Positions 54,122-63,788 of a stretch of DNA of 64,000 nt are shown piece after piece. Below the pieces are notes generated by a model. That model was not told the DNA's origin, made no database searches, and saw nothing but the letters and a program-made list of their open reading frames with translations. Source of the stretch: Eopsaltria australis (taxonomy: Eukaryota; Chordata; Aves; Passeriformes; Petroicidae). Location of the stretch: positions 186,001 through 250,000 of the forward strand of contig JAVTVJ010000828.1 in assembly GCA_034509425.1 (NCBI GenBank), in the 5' to 3' direction. Every line of letters begins with the position of its first letter. The stretch's first letter is position 1. The translations under genes and the position numbers were made by a program.

Positions 54122-56612
54122 TGATGAAGGGTTGCATTCAGAACCATGGTATGTAGCGATGGCCTGGGGAACGAGGAGCCTGCGTAGTTTGTGCAGCACT
54201 TTGTCTTGGTTGTGAGGATTGTGAGCAGTCACTATGATGCTGAGGAGGACTTTCCAGTACTTTGGTGAGAGACCACCTAGAATTACTGGTAAATAAACTC
54301 AAACAAGGGAATTTTGTTCTGGTACTAGGTTCTGGTACCAGCCAGGTTGAAAACCTTCTTTTGATCTCTTTGGTACTAACACACCATGTTCTCTCAGCCC
54401 TGTGAAGGAAGACCAGCAGCCTGGCTTTGAAGCTAGAGACGCTTTGTTTGTTGACCTGCTGAAAGAGAGAGCAATTTAGGCAGTCTAGAGAGTGCCCTAC
54501 TAATCAGCCCTAACTATTATGTTATATGACAATAGAGACCATGCTAATTAGGAGATAAAACTCTCTTCCTACCTCTTCGTCTCCAGCAAAAATCACTGCT
54601 TGATTAGGTTACATATCCCAGAATTGAGCACAATTCGCTGGGGTAGGATGTCACCTCGAAGGGTTTACTCTGATTTTCTATTGAACAAAAGACTGACTAC
54701 TAAAAATCACTCTTAAAATTTACTTTTATTTTGTGACCTAATTCTATGAAGAGGATTTGAGCATGTATGAATCCGCATGAGGTATTCATTGGCTTGGCTA
54801 TATTTTAATAGTGGTATGAAAATGAACAGATATTTTGTTACTAATTAACTTTCTAAGTAGTTATCGCTGTAATATTAAGGGGAATTGCACATTTTAAAGG
54901 AAATTTTACCTCATGTAGTACAACAGACTGAAAAATGAGACACAGATCCTGGCAGGAGAGCTTGTTCACCATCAGAAACTAAGCACAGGTTCATAATAAA
55001 ATGGCTTAGCTCCAATTTAATGTGTTTCTCCCCACTCCTGACCCTCTGCTGTAAGTAGAATGTCTGGTTGTTTGTGACAGCACAGCAGTTCATGAACCTG
55101 CATTGGACTGCTGGAATTTGGTTAAGGAAAAGAAGTTTGTATAATGGAGGGAATAATAATGGCAAAGTACTTTCCTGATCTGTCATAGTTGTGCTGCTAG
55201 GTGTGGTGTGTAGCAATGAGTAGTGGAAAGTGAGAGAAGGTTTTAGGTGGGACTGTCTGAAACCAGCAGTAGTAGTAGTGCCAAGGACAAAACTGTCATT
55301 TGAACTACTTTTAGAAAAGAGCTCAAATATTTCACTAGAGAGATACCCAACGTATTGTCCTACAAGCTGCTGGACATGGATTCTGGTGGGCCTTGAAAGG
55401 ACAATCTGTCACACTCTGCAACCACTCGAGTGTGATGATAGGGACCACTGCAGCCCAGACTGGTTCATCCCCCTGGAGCAGCATTTGATAATATCTGGCC
55501 TCCACAGTTCTGGAAACAAATCAAAATCTCAAAGCTGGGTTACATGTTTTTATCCCTATCACTCATTCTTTCCACACAGCCCTTTGGGATACGGAATAGA
55601 TATCTCTTCTTTATTCTCAAATATTTATTCTCACGGATGTATTAGGACTTCATGCTGTTCTTTAATCATAAAGTTAGTTAAAAGGAAGAAAATTGCCCAC
55701 ATTTTTCCAGCAGCAGGAGAGTGTCAGGTAGGAGAGCAGGAGCTCAGCCAAACCCCGTGTTTACATCAATCTGATGCTGCGCTGCCACCTTGTGGGCAGA
55801 AGGTAAATAGCGCTGAGCTGCCCAGCACGCGGGGACAGGTCCTGGGGACAATCACGGCACTGGCCGGGCAGGGACCGTAGGTGGCCTGCTCCATAAGGAC
55901 AGCACAGCCTGAACGCTCCAGGCTGAGACAGTTCGGGATCTTGGCAACCAAGAGAAGCCGAGCAGATTGTGAAAATCTGCTGGAGCTCTGAAGTGTGATA
56001 GCAGGTGAAGGGTACCCTTCAAAGGGATGTGACAACCTGGTATTCCTGTAGGATATAAAGAGAAGCAAGTAGGATGAAATAATTTTCCTATTATACTGGA
56101 GTACCAATGCCTTTATATAAGTAACTCCTCTGATCTGCCTGCTCTCAACCACAATTTTCAGAGCTACTTGCAAGTTCCTTGACTGACTTCCACCTAACTC
56201 CACTGACAAGTCCCTCGGCAGTGTGTTGCCTTGGAGTACCAACACCTCCATGGTCTTCTCTCCACATTTCAGGATTACTGCAGCTCTCTTGAATTTCAGT
56301 GTTGTGCCTCGGGGAAGAGTAGAAATAAGAAAGCCACCTAAAACTCAAGTTATTGAATATGTTATTAATAAGAATATTATTGGTAGCCTCTTCATTCCTT
56401 CAGGATTTAGTACCCCATGGCACTTAACAGATTCCAAGAGAAGATGTATTCAAAACATTATCTTTCTTTTCCCTAAAACTGAAGGAATCCCCTGCACATC
56501 TGAGACTCTGCACAATCAGATATACTGTCTGATGTGTCTCCTCACACATAACTACAGAGGGATTTGCAAAACAAGTGTTTCTCTGACATCTGTTACATGC
56601 CAAAGACTTCCC
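54122..56612. other. Unassigned stretch, no gene seen
   Basis: A frame of 216 codons at 55230-55880 shows no domain or composition of a real gene. Nothing else is recognised. Confidence 0.5.
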
Positions 56613-56740
56613 TGGAATTGTTCAAGGAAGGACTCGACCTGGTGCTTAGTGCTGTGCTTTAGTTCATATGGTGACAGCTGGTCAAAGGCTGAATCTTGGA
56701 GATCTTTACCAGCCTCAATGATTCTCTGACTCTGTGATTG
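56613..56740 (+). mobile_element. CR1 LINE 3' end
   Basis: cctggaattgttcaagg, a variable middle, and the terminal atgattctctgactctgtga with short direct repeats match the 3' untranslated end of avian CR1 LINEs. It is truncated at the 5' end, as most CR1 copies are. Confidence 0.75.
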
Positions 56741-57149
56741 GCTGAAGGTAAATGCTTTTGGGGAACTGAGCCTCCTGTTAGTCAACAGGCCAGAGTTCCA
56801 GAGTTATACAGATGCCAAATTCCGGGGTGGGATGTGGTGCAAAACCTTACTGAGGGTTTCTACATCCAGAGAACCAGTCCAATAAGCCCAGTTAATGTGA
56901 TATTACAGAACAAGCCTTTCCCAATTGCTCTTCATTTAGAGCAGTCCTCTTCACACAGTAAATTAGGTGTCTGCTGGAGTAAGCACATGAACTTGGTCTC
57001 TAAAATGGCTATAGGTTGCCTTAGTAGAAGGCAGTAAAATTCTTTCTGCTTTCCTTCTGTCTCACCTCCCCCATCCTCTACGTTTTCATAAGACACTTCA
57101 AGCATTTAGTTCAGGATTGCCTCTTCCAAGCTCAGGAATGATCCATCCT
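56741..57149. other. Unassigned stretch
   Basis: About 400 bp without recognisable features. Confidence 0.5.
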
Positions 57150-57291
57150 TGTCACGATCCGCTAACACAAGTGGGGGTCGTGATGGTTCGTTACCCAAAT
57201 CTGAGAGTGCAAAAGAAAACGGGGACAAATATTTTTGCTTTAATCAAAAATCAAAAGCACCTTTATTGAGTGCCAACAACACGATTGTGCG

Positions 57292-57322
<31 letters not shown>

Positions 57323-57821
57323 TTGAGAGAGGGGAAAAGAAGGGTTATAGCTACTGTGGCATGACGAAGTCCTCGTTGTCCGGCTTCGATGGATTCTGTC
57401 TCGTCCATGGGGAGATCTCATAGGGGTCTTTTTTGAGAGTCTCTTTATAGTCTTTTCAAAAGCGAGGGGCAGGTAGCCAAGAGATGAGGCAATCCTTCCA
57501 GAGGCGAGGGGAAAATGGCCAGGAGGTGGGGGAGTAAGGCCCATTGTTTCAGGGTGCAGGTGCAGCTGCACAAAACATATAGTTCCTGTGCAGTCCTTTC
57601 CGCCCCATTAGTCGAGTGGCATGGTCTCACAGGCATGTGTCAGCAGACCTCTGCAGCACACCTCTGCACTGGGCAGGCATCCCACCAGGATCTGGCCAGA
57701 CTTCATTGTGCAAAAGTCCTTTTTCCCCTTTAGGGTCTTTGGGTTTTCAGCCTCTGTTTCTGTAGATGGTCGTGAGGCAGATGAGGGATTTCCGCCCAGA
57801 CTCTTACAATCCTGAGAGACA
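57150..57821 (-). repeat. Minus-strand LTR
   Basis: On the minus strand it runs from tgtctctcagg to ggatcgtgaca. TATA (actataaag) is near 57445-57453 and AATAAA near 57263-57268, correctly ordered. A (GA)n tract lies at 57295-57322. No target duplication was found, and the right end touches a CR1 fragment, so the boundaries are provisional. Confidence 0.55.
57295..57322. repeat. (GA)n microsatellite
   Basis: About 14 GA dinucleotides. Confidence 0.9.
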
Positions 57822-58078
57822 GGAAGCCAAGGAAAAATGGCAGGAGGCCTGCATGGATGAAACAGGAGCTCCAGACAAACCTCAAATGCAAAAAAAGAAA
57901 CATGCAAGAGGTGGAATTATTTTCAGGTTTCCCATAAGGAATATAGACACATTATATCATGCAAGGATGAGGTTAGGAAAACGAAAGCCCAGCTGGAGTT
58001 GAATCTGGTAAGGGATGTAAAGGAAAACAGGAAGGGCTTCTACAAGTGTATCTACAGAAAAGAAAAAAAAAGAAAGTG
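57822..58078 (+). mobile_element. CR1 LINE ORF2 fragment
   Basis: Broken frames encode pieces such as MDETGAPDKPQMQKKKHARG and NLVRDVKENRKGFYKCI. These match the segment between endonuclease and reverse transcriptase in avian CR1 ORF2. It is not a full element and ends in an A/G-rich stretch. Confidence 0.72.
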
Positions 58079-58086
58079 GGGGTGGG

Positions 58087-58658
58087 TGTTGCGGTGGTTC
58101 GGAACCAGAGGACTTCCGGACAGGTTCCATGGACAGAGGGTTTCCCCCCGGAGCTCCCAGGGGCAGCAGTTGGACCACCAATCCACGGACCCAAGCTCCT
58201 GCTATTGGTTACTGGACTTGTCTGTTATTTATTCCCGCTCTGGGAAATTCCCTGTCACTCCATAGTTCATTCGTTGTTCTCTCTGTTCCCCTCCCCTCCC
58301 TAAACCCCATTTGATCATGCACCCCAGCCCCTCCCCTGTATTGTCCCCTGCCCTCGTCCTATTGGGTGTTGTTCCTCCCTTAAATACCGATGTAATAAGC
58401 TGCTCTTGGCTCTTGGTTCATGTGCTCCCTTTGGAGGCAATAAACCTACCGAAATCACATACCAAGAGACCTCCTTCTCTGGTAGTTCTTTGCTGTTTCA
58501 CCACGCTCCGGGGGCAACATCTCCCCGGACCGAACGCGGACCAGCTGTGCCTGTTGTCGGCACTCCGAGGAAGTCTTCCCGATTGCGAACAACTTCCTAG
58601 GGTAGCGCTAGGACTCTGCTGCCGGTACCAGGGTGGGACTGAAGCAGAGAACGCAACA
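58087..58658 (+). repeat. ERV-4 5' LTR
   Basis: 572 bp from tgttgcggtgg to aacgcaaca. TATA-like ttaaata near 58380, AATAAA near 58440. Its first 96 bp are repeated at 60889-60984. Confidence 0.85.
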
Positions 58659-58661
58659 AAG

Positions 58662-58680
58662 TGGCGCACCGAACAGAGAC
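58662..58680 (+). promoter_or_regulatory. ERV-4 primer-binding site, tRNA-Lys3-like
   Basis: tggcgcaccgaacagagac differs from the tRNA-Lys3 complement by one inserted A and one substitution. Confidence 0.7.
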
Positions 58681-59157
58681 TCCGACCTCTCCGGGTTCCC
58701 TGCGAGCGACCTGGATACGCAGCAGCGGTCCGGATAGCGCCTTCGGGACGTCGCTCCCCTAGCAAGAACTTCCGGGTTCTAGTGATGTACTTGCAGGGGC
58801 CGTCAGCAGCCGTTCTGGAGCGTCTGAAGTGTGTACGCTAGCTGAACGGACTGACGAGACCAGAGACCCTTGCTCTTTTGGATGTTTCTCCCTCCGGAGC
58901 CGGTGATGGACACTGAAGCCAGGATCGAGGAACCAAGACCCGCACGGAGCGGTGAGGTTTGGCAGCTGCGGAACGCGGTGGGAAAGGACCAGGATCCGCG
59001 CGCGGCGGCGAAGCTCGGTGCCCGTGATAGCGGCGGGAAAGCCACCGAGAACCGAGCGCAGACGGTGAGGTCTAATCCGCGATAGGCAGCGGGAATCAGG
59101 CTCGAGGAAGAGTTTTGTACCGTATAAAAAGAGCAAAGAGGCTTTTATTCGGAGACA

Positions 59158-59877
59158 ATGGGTATTAAGCTGTCCCGAATAGAGCAGGAGTTTTATGTCC
59201 AAGTTAAAGAGACCCTAAAGTTAAAAAACGGGAAAGCTAATAAGAGGGCTTGGAAACGTTTTGTTAAATGGATCTTTGCCTATGTCCCTCTTGCTTCTGC
59301 TTCTTCTGTTAAAACTCTGAGTTTTTGGGAGTTAGTAGAAAAACATTTAGAGGCAGTGGAGAGAGGGGGTGATGTTTCTGTCCGAAAATTTTTCCCGTTG
59401 TTGATTTTAATTTGTTATACTTTGCGTAATTGTCCTGAAAGTTCGAAATCCCCGACTCACCCACCCCAGGTTCCTAATTCCCCTTTTCCCAATCCCTCTT
59501 CCCCGCTGCAGGGAAGCGCGCCCCTCAGTTCTCCCCGCTATGAGACTGATTCCCTCATAGCGAGCTTCACCCCAAACCCTTTCTCCGAGCCCACAGCCAA
59601 ACTCGTGCCGGCTGCGCTCCCCCATTGTTCCGAGTTTAAAGATGGCGGCGGCCTCGTGGCGCCGTGCCTACACCCCTGCGCCCACTGTGCAGTCTCACGC
59701 CGAAAGCCCGCGAATCCTCCCAACTCCTCCCACGGCTCCTTCCCCTTCGCGTCGATTGGCCCCGCGTCGGGTTCCCCCCCCGTGGCCGATGCTGTCTTCG
59801 CGTCGGGTTCCCCCCCCGTGGCCGATGCTGTCTTCGCGTCGGGTTCCCCCCCCACGGCCGATGATGTCTTCGCGTAG
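59158..59877 (+). pseudogene. gag: ERV-4 gag, matrix and linker
   Basis: Starts MGIKLS, a myristoylation context. The matrix domain (about residues 1-90) has KRFVKWIFAYVP and VRKFFPLLILI, clearly related to ERV-2 and ERV-5 matrix. A proline-rich linker follows, ending in three tandem 12-residue repeats (SGSPPVADAVFA type). A TAG at 59875-59877, at the start of the next repeat-like unit, ends the frame; the equivalent codon in the other units is TCG. Confidence 0.82.
59764..59871. repeat. 36-bp tandem repeat in ERV-4 gag
   Basis: Three head-to-tail units (59764-59799, 59800-59835, 59836-59871); the first two are identical and the third has three changes. Confidence 0.88.
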
Positions 59878-60153
59878 GGTCCCTCCCCTTGCGCCGGAGG
59901 TCCCTGCCCCAGCCCGAGGGAGATCCCCGCCCCACCCCGCGCCTGGACTGCTCATATCAACTGCAGTCCCACCCCTGACCACCGCCCACTTCCAGATCCC
60001 CACGCTCCCTCATTCACACCCCGGGACTGGGGGCCAAAAAGTGGGGAGGCTGAAGCCTGTGATGCAGCCAGTCAGCCAGACCCTGCAGTGGCATCAGGTG
60101 TGCACAGCCCTCAGGGTAACAACCCATGATGGGAATCACAGTCACCTGCAGCC

Positions 60154-60705
60154 TTGCGAGAGCCTAGCAAGGTGGAGAGAGAGCTTGCGAGAGATTCTCC
60201 TCACTTTAAAGGTGTGCTGGTCCCATCTGACATAAAAACAATCCTGACAGGCATTTTAGTTAAGGTTCAGTATCGGGTGTGGGAAAAGATATGGAAGCAG
60301 CAGCTTCAAAGCCTGCTGAACAGTTCTAATCACCCTCCACCTAAGTCTTCCACAGGCTCCTGGACACCACATGCTCCATCCCATTCAGGAAACGGATCGG
60401 CACTGTGCTCCTCAAAGAAATTAAAAGCTGAATCCACTGTGTCCTGCTCTCCATCACCACCCATGCCACTGGAGACTCCATCAGAGGTGATCCCAGATGA
60501 CCAGTCACTTGAACCACGATGGCTGAAGTTAGTAGGCATCACAACTCTCCACCCAACACATCCACCAGAGCAGATCCAGTCGCATCCACCAACAGACGCT
60601 GCTCCACAGAGATCAGCGTGGAAGAGAAGGAAAAAGAAAACTCCAAACTTCGACAGTCATCAAGAAAAATCACTGAGACCCTTCTTCTTGAGATCTTCCC
60701 CTTAG
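60154..60705 (+). pseudogene. gag: ERV-4 gag capsid fragment
   Basis: The first part reads SPHFKGVLVPSDIKTILTGIL and YRVWEKIWKQQLQSLL, parallel to the N-terminal capsid of ERV-2 and ERV-5 but shortened. After about 60 codons it becomes serine- and proline-rich sequence with no domain. No zinc knuckle is present. Confidence 0.65.
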
Positions 60706-60807
60706 ACTCTCCTGAAACCTACCCCATGTACCTCCCATACCCCAATCATTCCCAGTCCTGTAGAGAGACAATGATTTAACAATGTTTGTTTGTTTATTTG
60801 CAGATTT

Positions 60808-60888
60808 TCAAGACTTTGCTTTGGATTTTAGTTATTATCTTCATTGTACTAACAAATCACTTTCTTTAAGTAAAAAGACAGGGGGAGA
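60808..60888 (+). pseudogene. env: ERV-4 env-tail-like stretch and polypurine tract
   Basis: gactttgctttggattttagttattat-type DNA matches the membrane-span region of ERV-2 env (near 29238-29270), followed by agacagggggaga directly before the LTR. Only the last env codons remain, probably because the tract region is needed in cis. Confidence 0.6.
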
Positions 60889-60984
60889 TGTTGCGGTGGT
60901 TCGGAACCAGAGGACTTCTGGACAGGTTCAACGGACAGAGGGTTTCCCCCTGGAGCTCCCAGGGGCAGCAGTTGGACCACCAAT
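60889..60984 (+). repeat. ERV-4 3' LTR, first 96 bp
   Basis: Matches 58087-58182 with a few substitutions and stops at ccaccaat, where ERV-5-derived sequence starts. Confidence 0.85.
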
Positions 60985-61148
60985 CTGTGGCCGTCCGCCT
61001 GCCTCCTCGGTGGATTGGAGGTGGCTACTAGCAAAGGCGGATGCGACTTGGGTCCTCGGGGGCCAGCTTCGTTCCCAATCGCCGAGCGACTCTTGCCCTT
61101 GCTCCCTGCTAGCTGCTCGGTAGGCGAACTCTCCCACACCTCAGGGGG
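60985..61148 (-). repeat. Inverted U5 arm, left
   Basis: The reverse complement of 61219-61382 with three mismatches over 164 bp. It begins ctgtggccgtcc; the inner tg corresponds to the CA end of the ERV-5 LTR. Confidence 0.92.
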
Positions 61149-61218
61149 TTCCTCCAACCCAGGAATGAAGAGACACAGACACGAGGTTCTGCACTCTGTG
61201 GCACCGGGGATCGGAGGA

Positions 61219-61381
61219 CCCCCTGAGGTGTGGGAGAGTTCGCCTACCGAGCAGCTAGCAGGGAGCAAGGGCAAGAGTCGCTCGGCGATTGGGAACGAGG
61301 CTGGCCCCCGAGGACCCAAGTGGCATCCGCCTTTGCTAGTAGCCACCTCCACTCCACCGAGGAGGCAGGCGGACGGCCACA
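61219..61381 (+). repeat. ERV-5 5' LTR, U5 part only
   Basis: Ends ggccaca two bases before the primer site. The U3 and promoter expected upstream are absent; a 70-bp spacer and the inverted arm are found instead. Confidence 0.82.
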
Positions 61382-61383
61382 GC

Positions 61384-61401
61384 TGGCGCCCAACGTGGGG
61401 C
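61384..61401 (+). promoter_or_regulatory. ERV-5 primer-binding site, tRNA-Lys(1,2)
   Basis: tggcgcccaacgtggggc, an exact 18-base match to the complement of tRNA-Lys(1,2). Confidence 0.92.
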
Positions 61402-61669
61402 ATTTGGTCAGCTTGACCACTTGCCTCATCGGAGCGACCTTCGCCAGAAGCGCGCCGTTGCAGCGTCGGCCGCCCTTCCTGAAGAGCTTCGCGTTTTAGT
61501 GGACTTTTCGGGAGGGGAGATCGAGCAACCTCTCTCCCGACGGAGTGTGGAGAGAGCCTCGGTCACCACACCACCCTAGCCAGAGGACTGTGACCGGCGG
61601 TCAGGGACGGGAGAGGTGCCAGGGATCCGGGACCCGGCACGTGGAGCAAAATCGCTGCGCAGCGTCCGG

Positions 61670-61678
61670 AGAGTGAGT
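61670..61678 (+). promoter_or_regulatory. ERV-5 leader splice donor
   Basis: agagtgagt with GT at 61673-61674, 73 bp before the gag ATG. Same relative place as in ERV-2. Confidence 0.65.
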
Positions 61679-61745
61679 TTAAGAATTTCCCCTGACCCCA
61701 CCGCGTTAGCTTTCCTGTTTGCCTCGGCTAGGAGTTGCTGCCGTT

Positions 61746-63788
61746 ATGGGTGCCCGGCTTTCCAGGCAGCAAAAGGGGTTTTACTCCCAAATTAAGGGAG
61801 TTTTAACTGCGGAGGGGAAGCGTTTTTCGAAACCTCTTTTGAGGGAATTCGTTAGATGGGTTTTTGTTCAGTTTCCCTCGGTTTCTTTAGATTTGGTTCG
61901 GGATCTGGGCTTTTGGGACAGGGTGAGGGATTTAGTGGCTGGAAGGGTTCGGGAGGGAGATGTTGGCGTTGCTCGTTTTTATTCGGTTTTGATTTTGGTT
62001 TGCGATTCTTTGAGGGGGCTTGGTGGGGGGAGGGTTGAGGCCCCGGTTCCTCCTACCCCACTTTCCCTGCCGCCCCACTCTCCTCACCCCCCTTCCCTGG
62101 GGCGTCGGGACTCGCGTCGGGTGTCGTTTGCCCTCGATCCCCCGCGATCTCCGGCGCTCCCTGGCCGGTGGGGAGGGGGCTCCTCCGCGCCGGACCTTAC
62201 CCTGGATGTTTTGCCTGTGCCCGGGTGCCCGGTTGCGCCCGTTGTGCCCCCCCCTTATCGTGGTTATGGAGGAGAGGATAGCCGCGGTGAGGAGCGGGAT
62301 GGTGCCGGCCGCGCGGCCAGCGCGCCTTCCACCCCCCGTTTTGGCGCCAAAAGCCGTTTTGCGCGGGATCCCTCCCCTTCCCCGGACTCCCCCCCTGAGC
62401 CTGCCCACGAAGTCCTCCGCCCCCGGGGCTGTCCCTCCCCCTGCGTCGCGTCGGGGCGTGGTATCGCGTCGGGCCCCTCCCATCCCCTCGGGACCTCCAG
62501 CCAGCCCCGCGCGGCACCCGTCCCCTCGCGCGCCGCCCTCTCCGGCTCTGATTCCCACGCCCCCCCTTCCGGGCCTCGAAGCCTAGAACCCGGAAGGGAG
62601 GAAGCCGAGGCCTGCCGGCACCCTGGGCCCCGGAGCCCAGAACCCGGGAGGGGGGAAGCCGAGGCCTGCCGGCACCCCGGGCCCCGGAGCCTAGAACCCG
62701 GAGGCCCACAGGCCGAGGCCGGTGCCGAGGCCTGGGACCGGGCCCCAGCCTGCCCGGGTTCAGATCACCTGGAGCCCGGGGGCCCAGGGGGCGCGGCCCA
62801 GGAGGCGGGACAAAGCCTGGTAGCCCTACCGGTCCACCTGGGTAGGCGTGGCCGGAATCCCCAGTGGGAGCCTTTTCCATTCTCCCAGCTGCGAGACCTA
62901 TGTAAGATGATCAGTGACCACGGGCTGGAATCATCTTACAGCCAGGGCATGCTCAGAGCAACCTTTAGGTCCAACCTCTTAGTCCCGGAGGACCTTAAGT
63001 CAATTATGGAAGGGATCCTAACTCCTGAAAATTACATGCTATGGGAAAGGGCTTGGAAACGCCTACTAGAAGACCTCCTGGGAGAATACGATGGGGAAGA
63101 TGAGGTCGATGACCTGACAATGGACCACCTAGCAGGTGAGGGGGACTTTAGCAAGGGTGAGGAGCAGGCTGCACAGCTCCCAACGAGAGCGATTAGAGAC
63201 GTACAGCAGGCGGCGCTGAGGGCCCTCCTGACGCTACCATCTGCGGAGGTGCCTTCAGATGGGTATGCCACCATCAGGCAACAACCAGAGGAGAGCTTTG
63301 TTAAGTTTGTAGGCCGAGTGAGGATGGCTCTCGAGAAACAGGAAGAAGACCCCTCAAACCAAGCAAAGCTCCTCCGGTCAGTGGCATACACCAATGCCAA
63401 CGCTGCCTGCAAGGCAGTCCTAAAAACCCTCCCCAAATTGCCTCGACCCACCTTAGAGGCAATGTTAGAAGCGTGCGCCGAGATCACCCCCGAGCCATCA
63501 GTAGCACCCCCTCCTCCAGGCTGCGGACCCCAACAGCAAAAGAGGTATGTGGCAGCAGCGGGGGCTGCCACCCCTGAAATTGACAATAACCGAACTGGAC
63601 ATAACAAGTGTTATAACTGCGGACAAGGTGGGCACATCGCACGCTTTTGTCCAAAGCCCCGGAGAAATAACACCTCTTGTTCTAAGCCTCCCGCAGGTCC
63701 CGGAGCGGTGCTCTGCCCGTGTTGCCGCCAGCACCAGGGAAACGGGCAGAAGAGCGCAGTACAGCGCTGCGCTGTGACACCAAATTAA
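61746..63788 (+). CDS. gag: ERV-5 gag polyprotein (single intact frame)
   Basis: Start chosen at ATG 61746 (MGARLS) because glycine-2 fits myristoylation; the open frame extends 9 codons upstream. 680 codons. Matrix covers about residues 1-95. The proline- and glycine-rich linker (95-370) holds a PPPY late-domain motif at residues 168-171, which in known retroviruses recruits NEDD4-type ligases for budding, and 18-residue tandem repeats. Capsid starts near residue 375 (PQWEPFPFSQLRDLCKMI), with a major-homology-like GYATIRQQPEESFVKFVGRVR. Nucleocapsid has one CCHC knuckle, CYNCGQGGHIARFC, at residues 622-635. No stop or frame break is seen. Confidence 0.92.
   Translation: MGARLSRQQKGFYSQIKGVLTAEGKRFSKPLLREFVRWVFVQFPSVSLDLVRDLGFWDRVRDLVAGRVREGDVGVARFYSVLILVCDSLRGLGGGRVEAPVPPTPLSLPPHSPHPPSLGRRDSRRVSFALDPPRSPALPGRWGGGSSAPDLTLDVLPVPGCPVAPVVPPPYRGYGGEDSRGEERDGAGRAASAPSTPRFGAKSRFARDPSPSPDSPPEPAHEVLRPRGCPSPCVASGRGIASGPSHPLGTSSQPRAAPVPSRAALSGSDSHAPPSGPRSLEPGREEAEACRHPGPRSPEPGRGEAEACRHPGPRSLEPGGPQAEAGAEAWDRAPACPGSDHLEPGGPGGAAQEAGQSLVALPVHLGRRGRNPQWEPFPFSQLRDLCKMISDHGLESSYSQGMLRATFRSNLLVPEDLKSIMEGILTPENYMLWERAWKRLLEDLLGEYDGEDEVDDLTMDHLAGEGDFSKGEEQAAQLPTRAIRDVQQAALRALLTLPSAEVPSDGYATIRQQPEESFVKFVGRVRMALEKQEEDPSNQAKLLRSVAYTNANAACKAVLKTLPKLPRPTLEAMLEACAEITPEPSVAPPPPGCGPQQQKRYVAAAGAATPEIDNNRTGHNKCYNCGQGGHIARFCPKPRRNNTSCSKPPAGPGAVLCPCCRQHQGNGQKSAVQRCAVTPN
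62571..62720. repeat. 54-bp tandem repeat in ERV-5 gag
   Basis: Two full units (62571-62624, 62625-62678) and a partial third, encoding GPRSLEPGREEAEACRHP-type repeats in the linker. Confidence 0.85.
63737..63743 (+). promoter_or_regulatory. ERV-5 gag-pro -1 frameshift heptamer
   Basis: gggaaac phased as G GGA AAC in the gag frame, 15 codons before the gag stop; the -1 frame is open to the end of the window. Confidence 0.82.

Larger units (their letters stand above)
58087..60984 (+). mobile_element. ERV-4: gag-only betaretrovirus-like mini-provirus
   Basis: 572-bp 5' LTR, degenerate lysine-type primer site, gag remnants, a short env-tail-like stretch, polypurine tract, and the first 96 bp of the 3' LTR. 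pro, pol and nearly all of env are absent, leaving about 2.2 kb internally. The LTR resembles that of ERV-2 at its ends (tgttgc). The 3' LTR is interrupted at 60985 by the inverted U5 repeat of ERV-5. Confidence 0.85.

Noticed and set aside
55230..55880. 216-codon frame in the right-hand flank
   Set aside because: No domain, no supporting splice context and amino-acid composition typical of chance frames.
59764..59871. Tandem units considered as a CRISPR-like array
   Set aside because: Units are directly adjacent with no spacers, lie in a gag frame and are in vertebrate DNA.
60985..61382. Inverted repeat as a pure assembly palindrome
   Set aside because: The arms differ at three positions and the spacer is asymmetric, which argues against a simple read artefact; long reads would still be decisive.
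62197..62880. Long minus-strand frame opposite ERV-5 gag
   Set aside because: It is a GC-rich shadow of the proline-rich linker with no domain.
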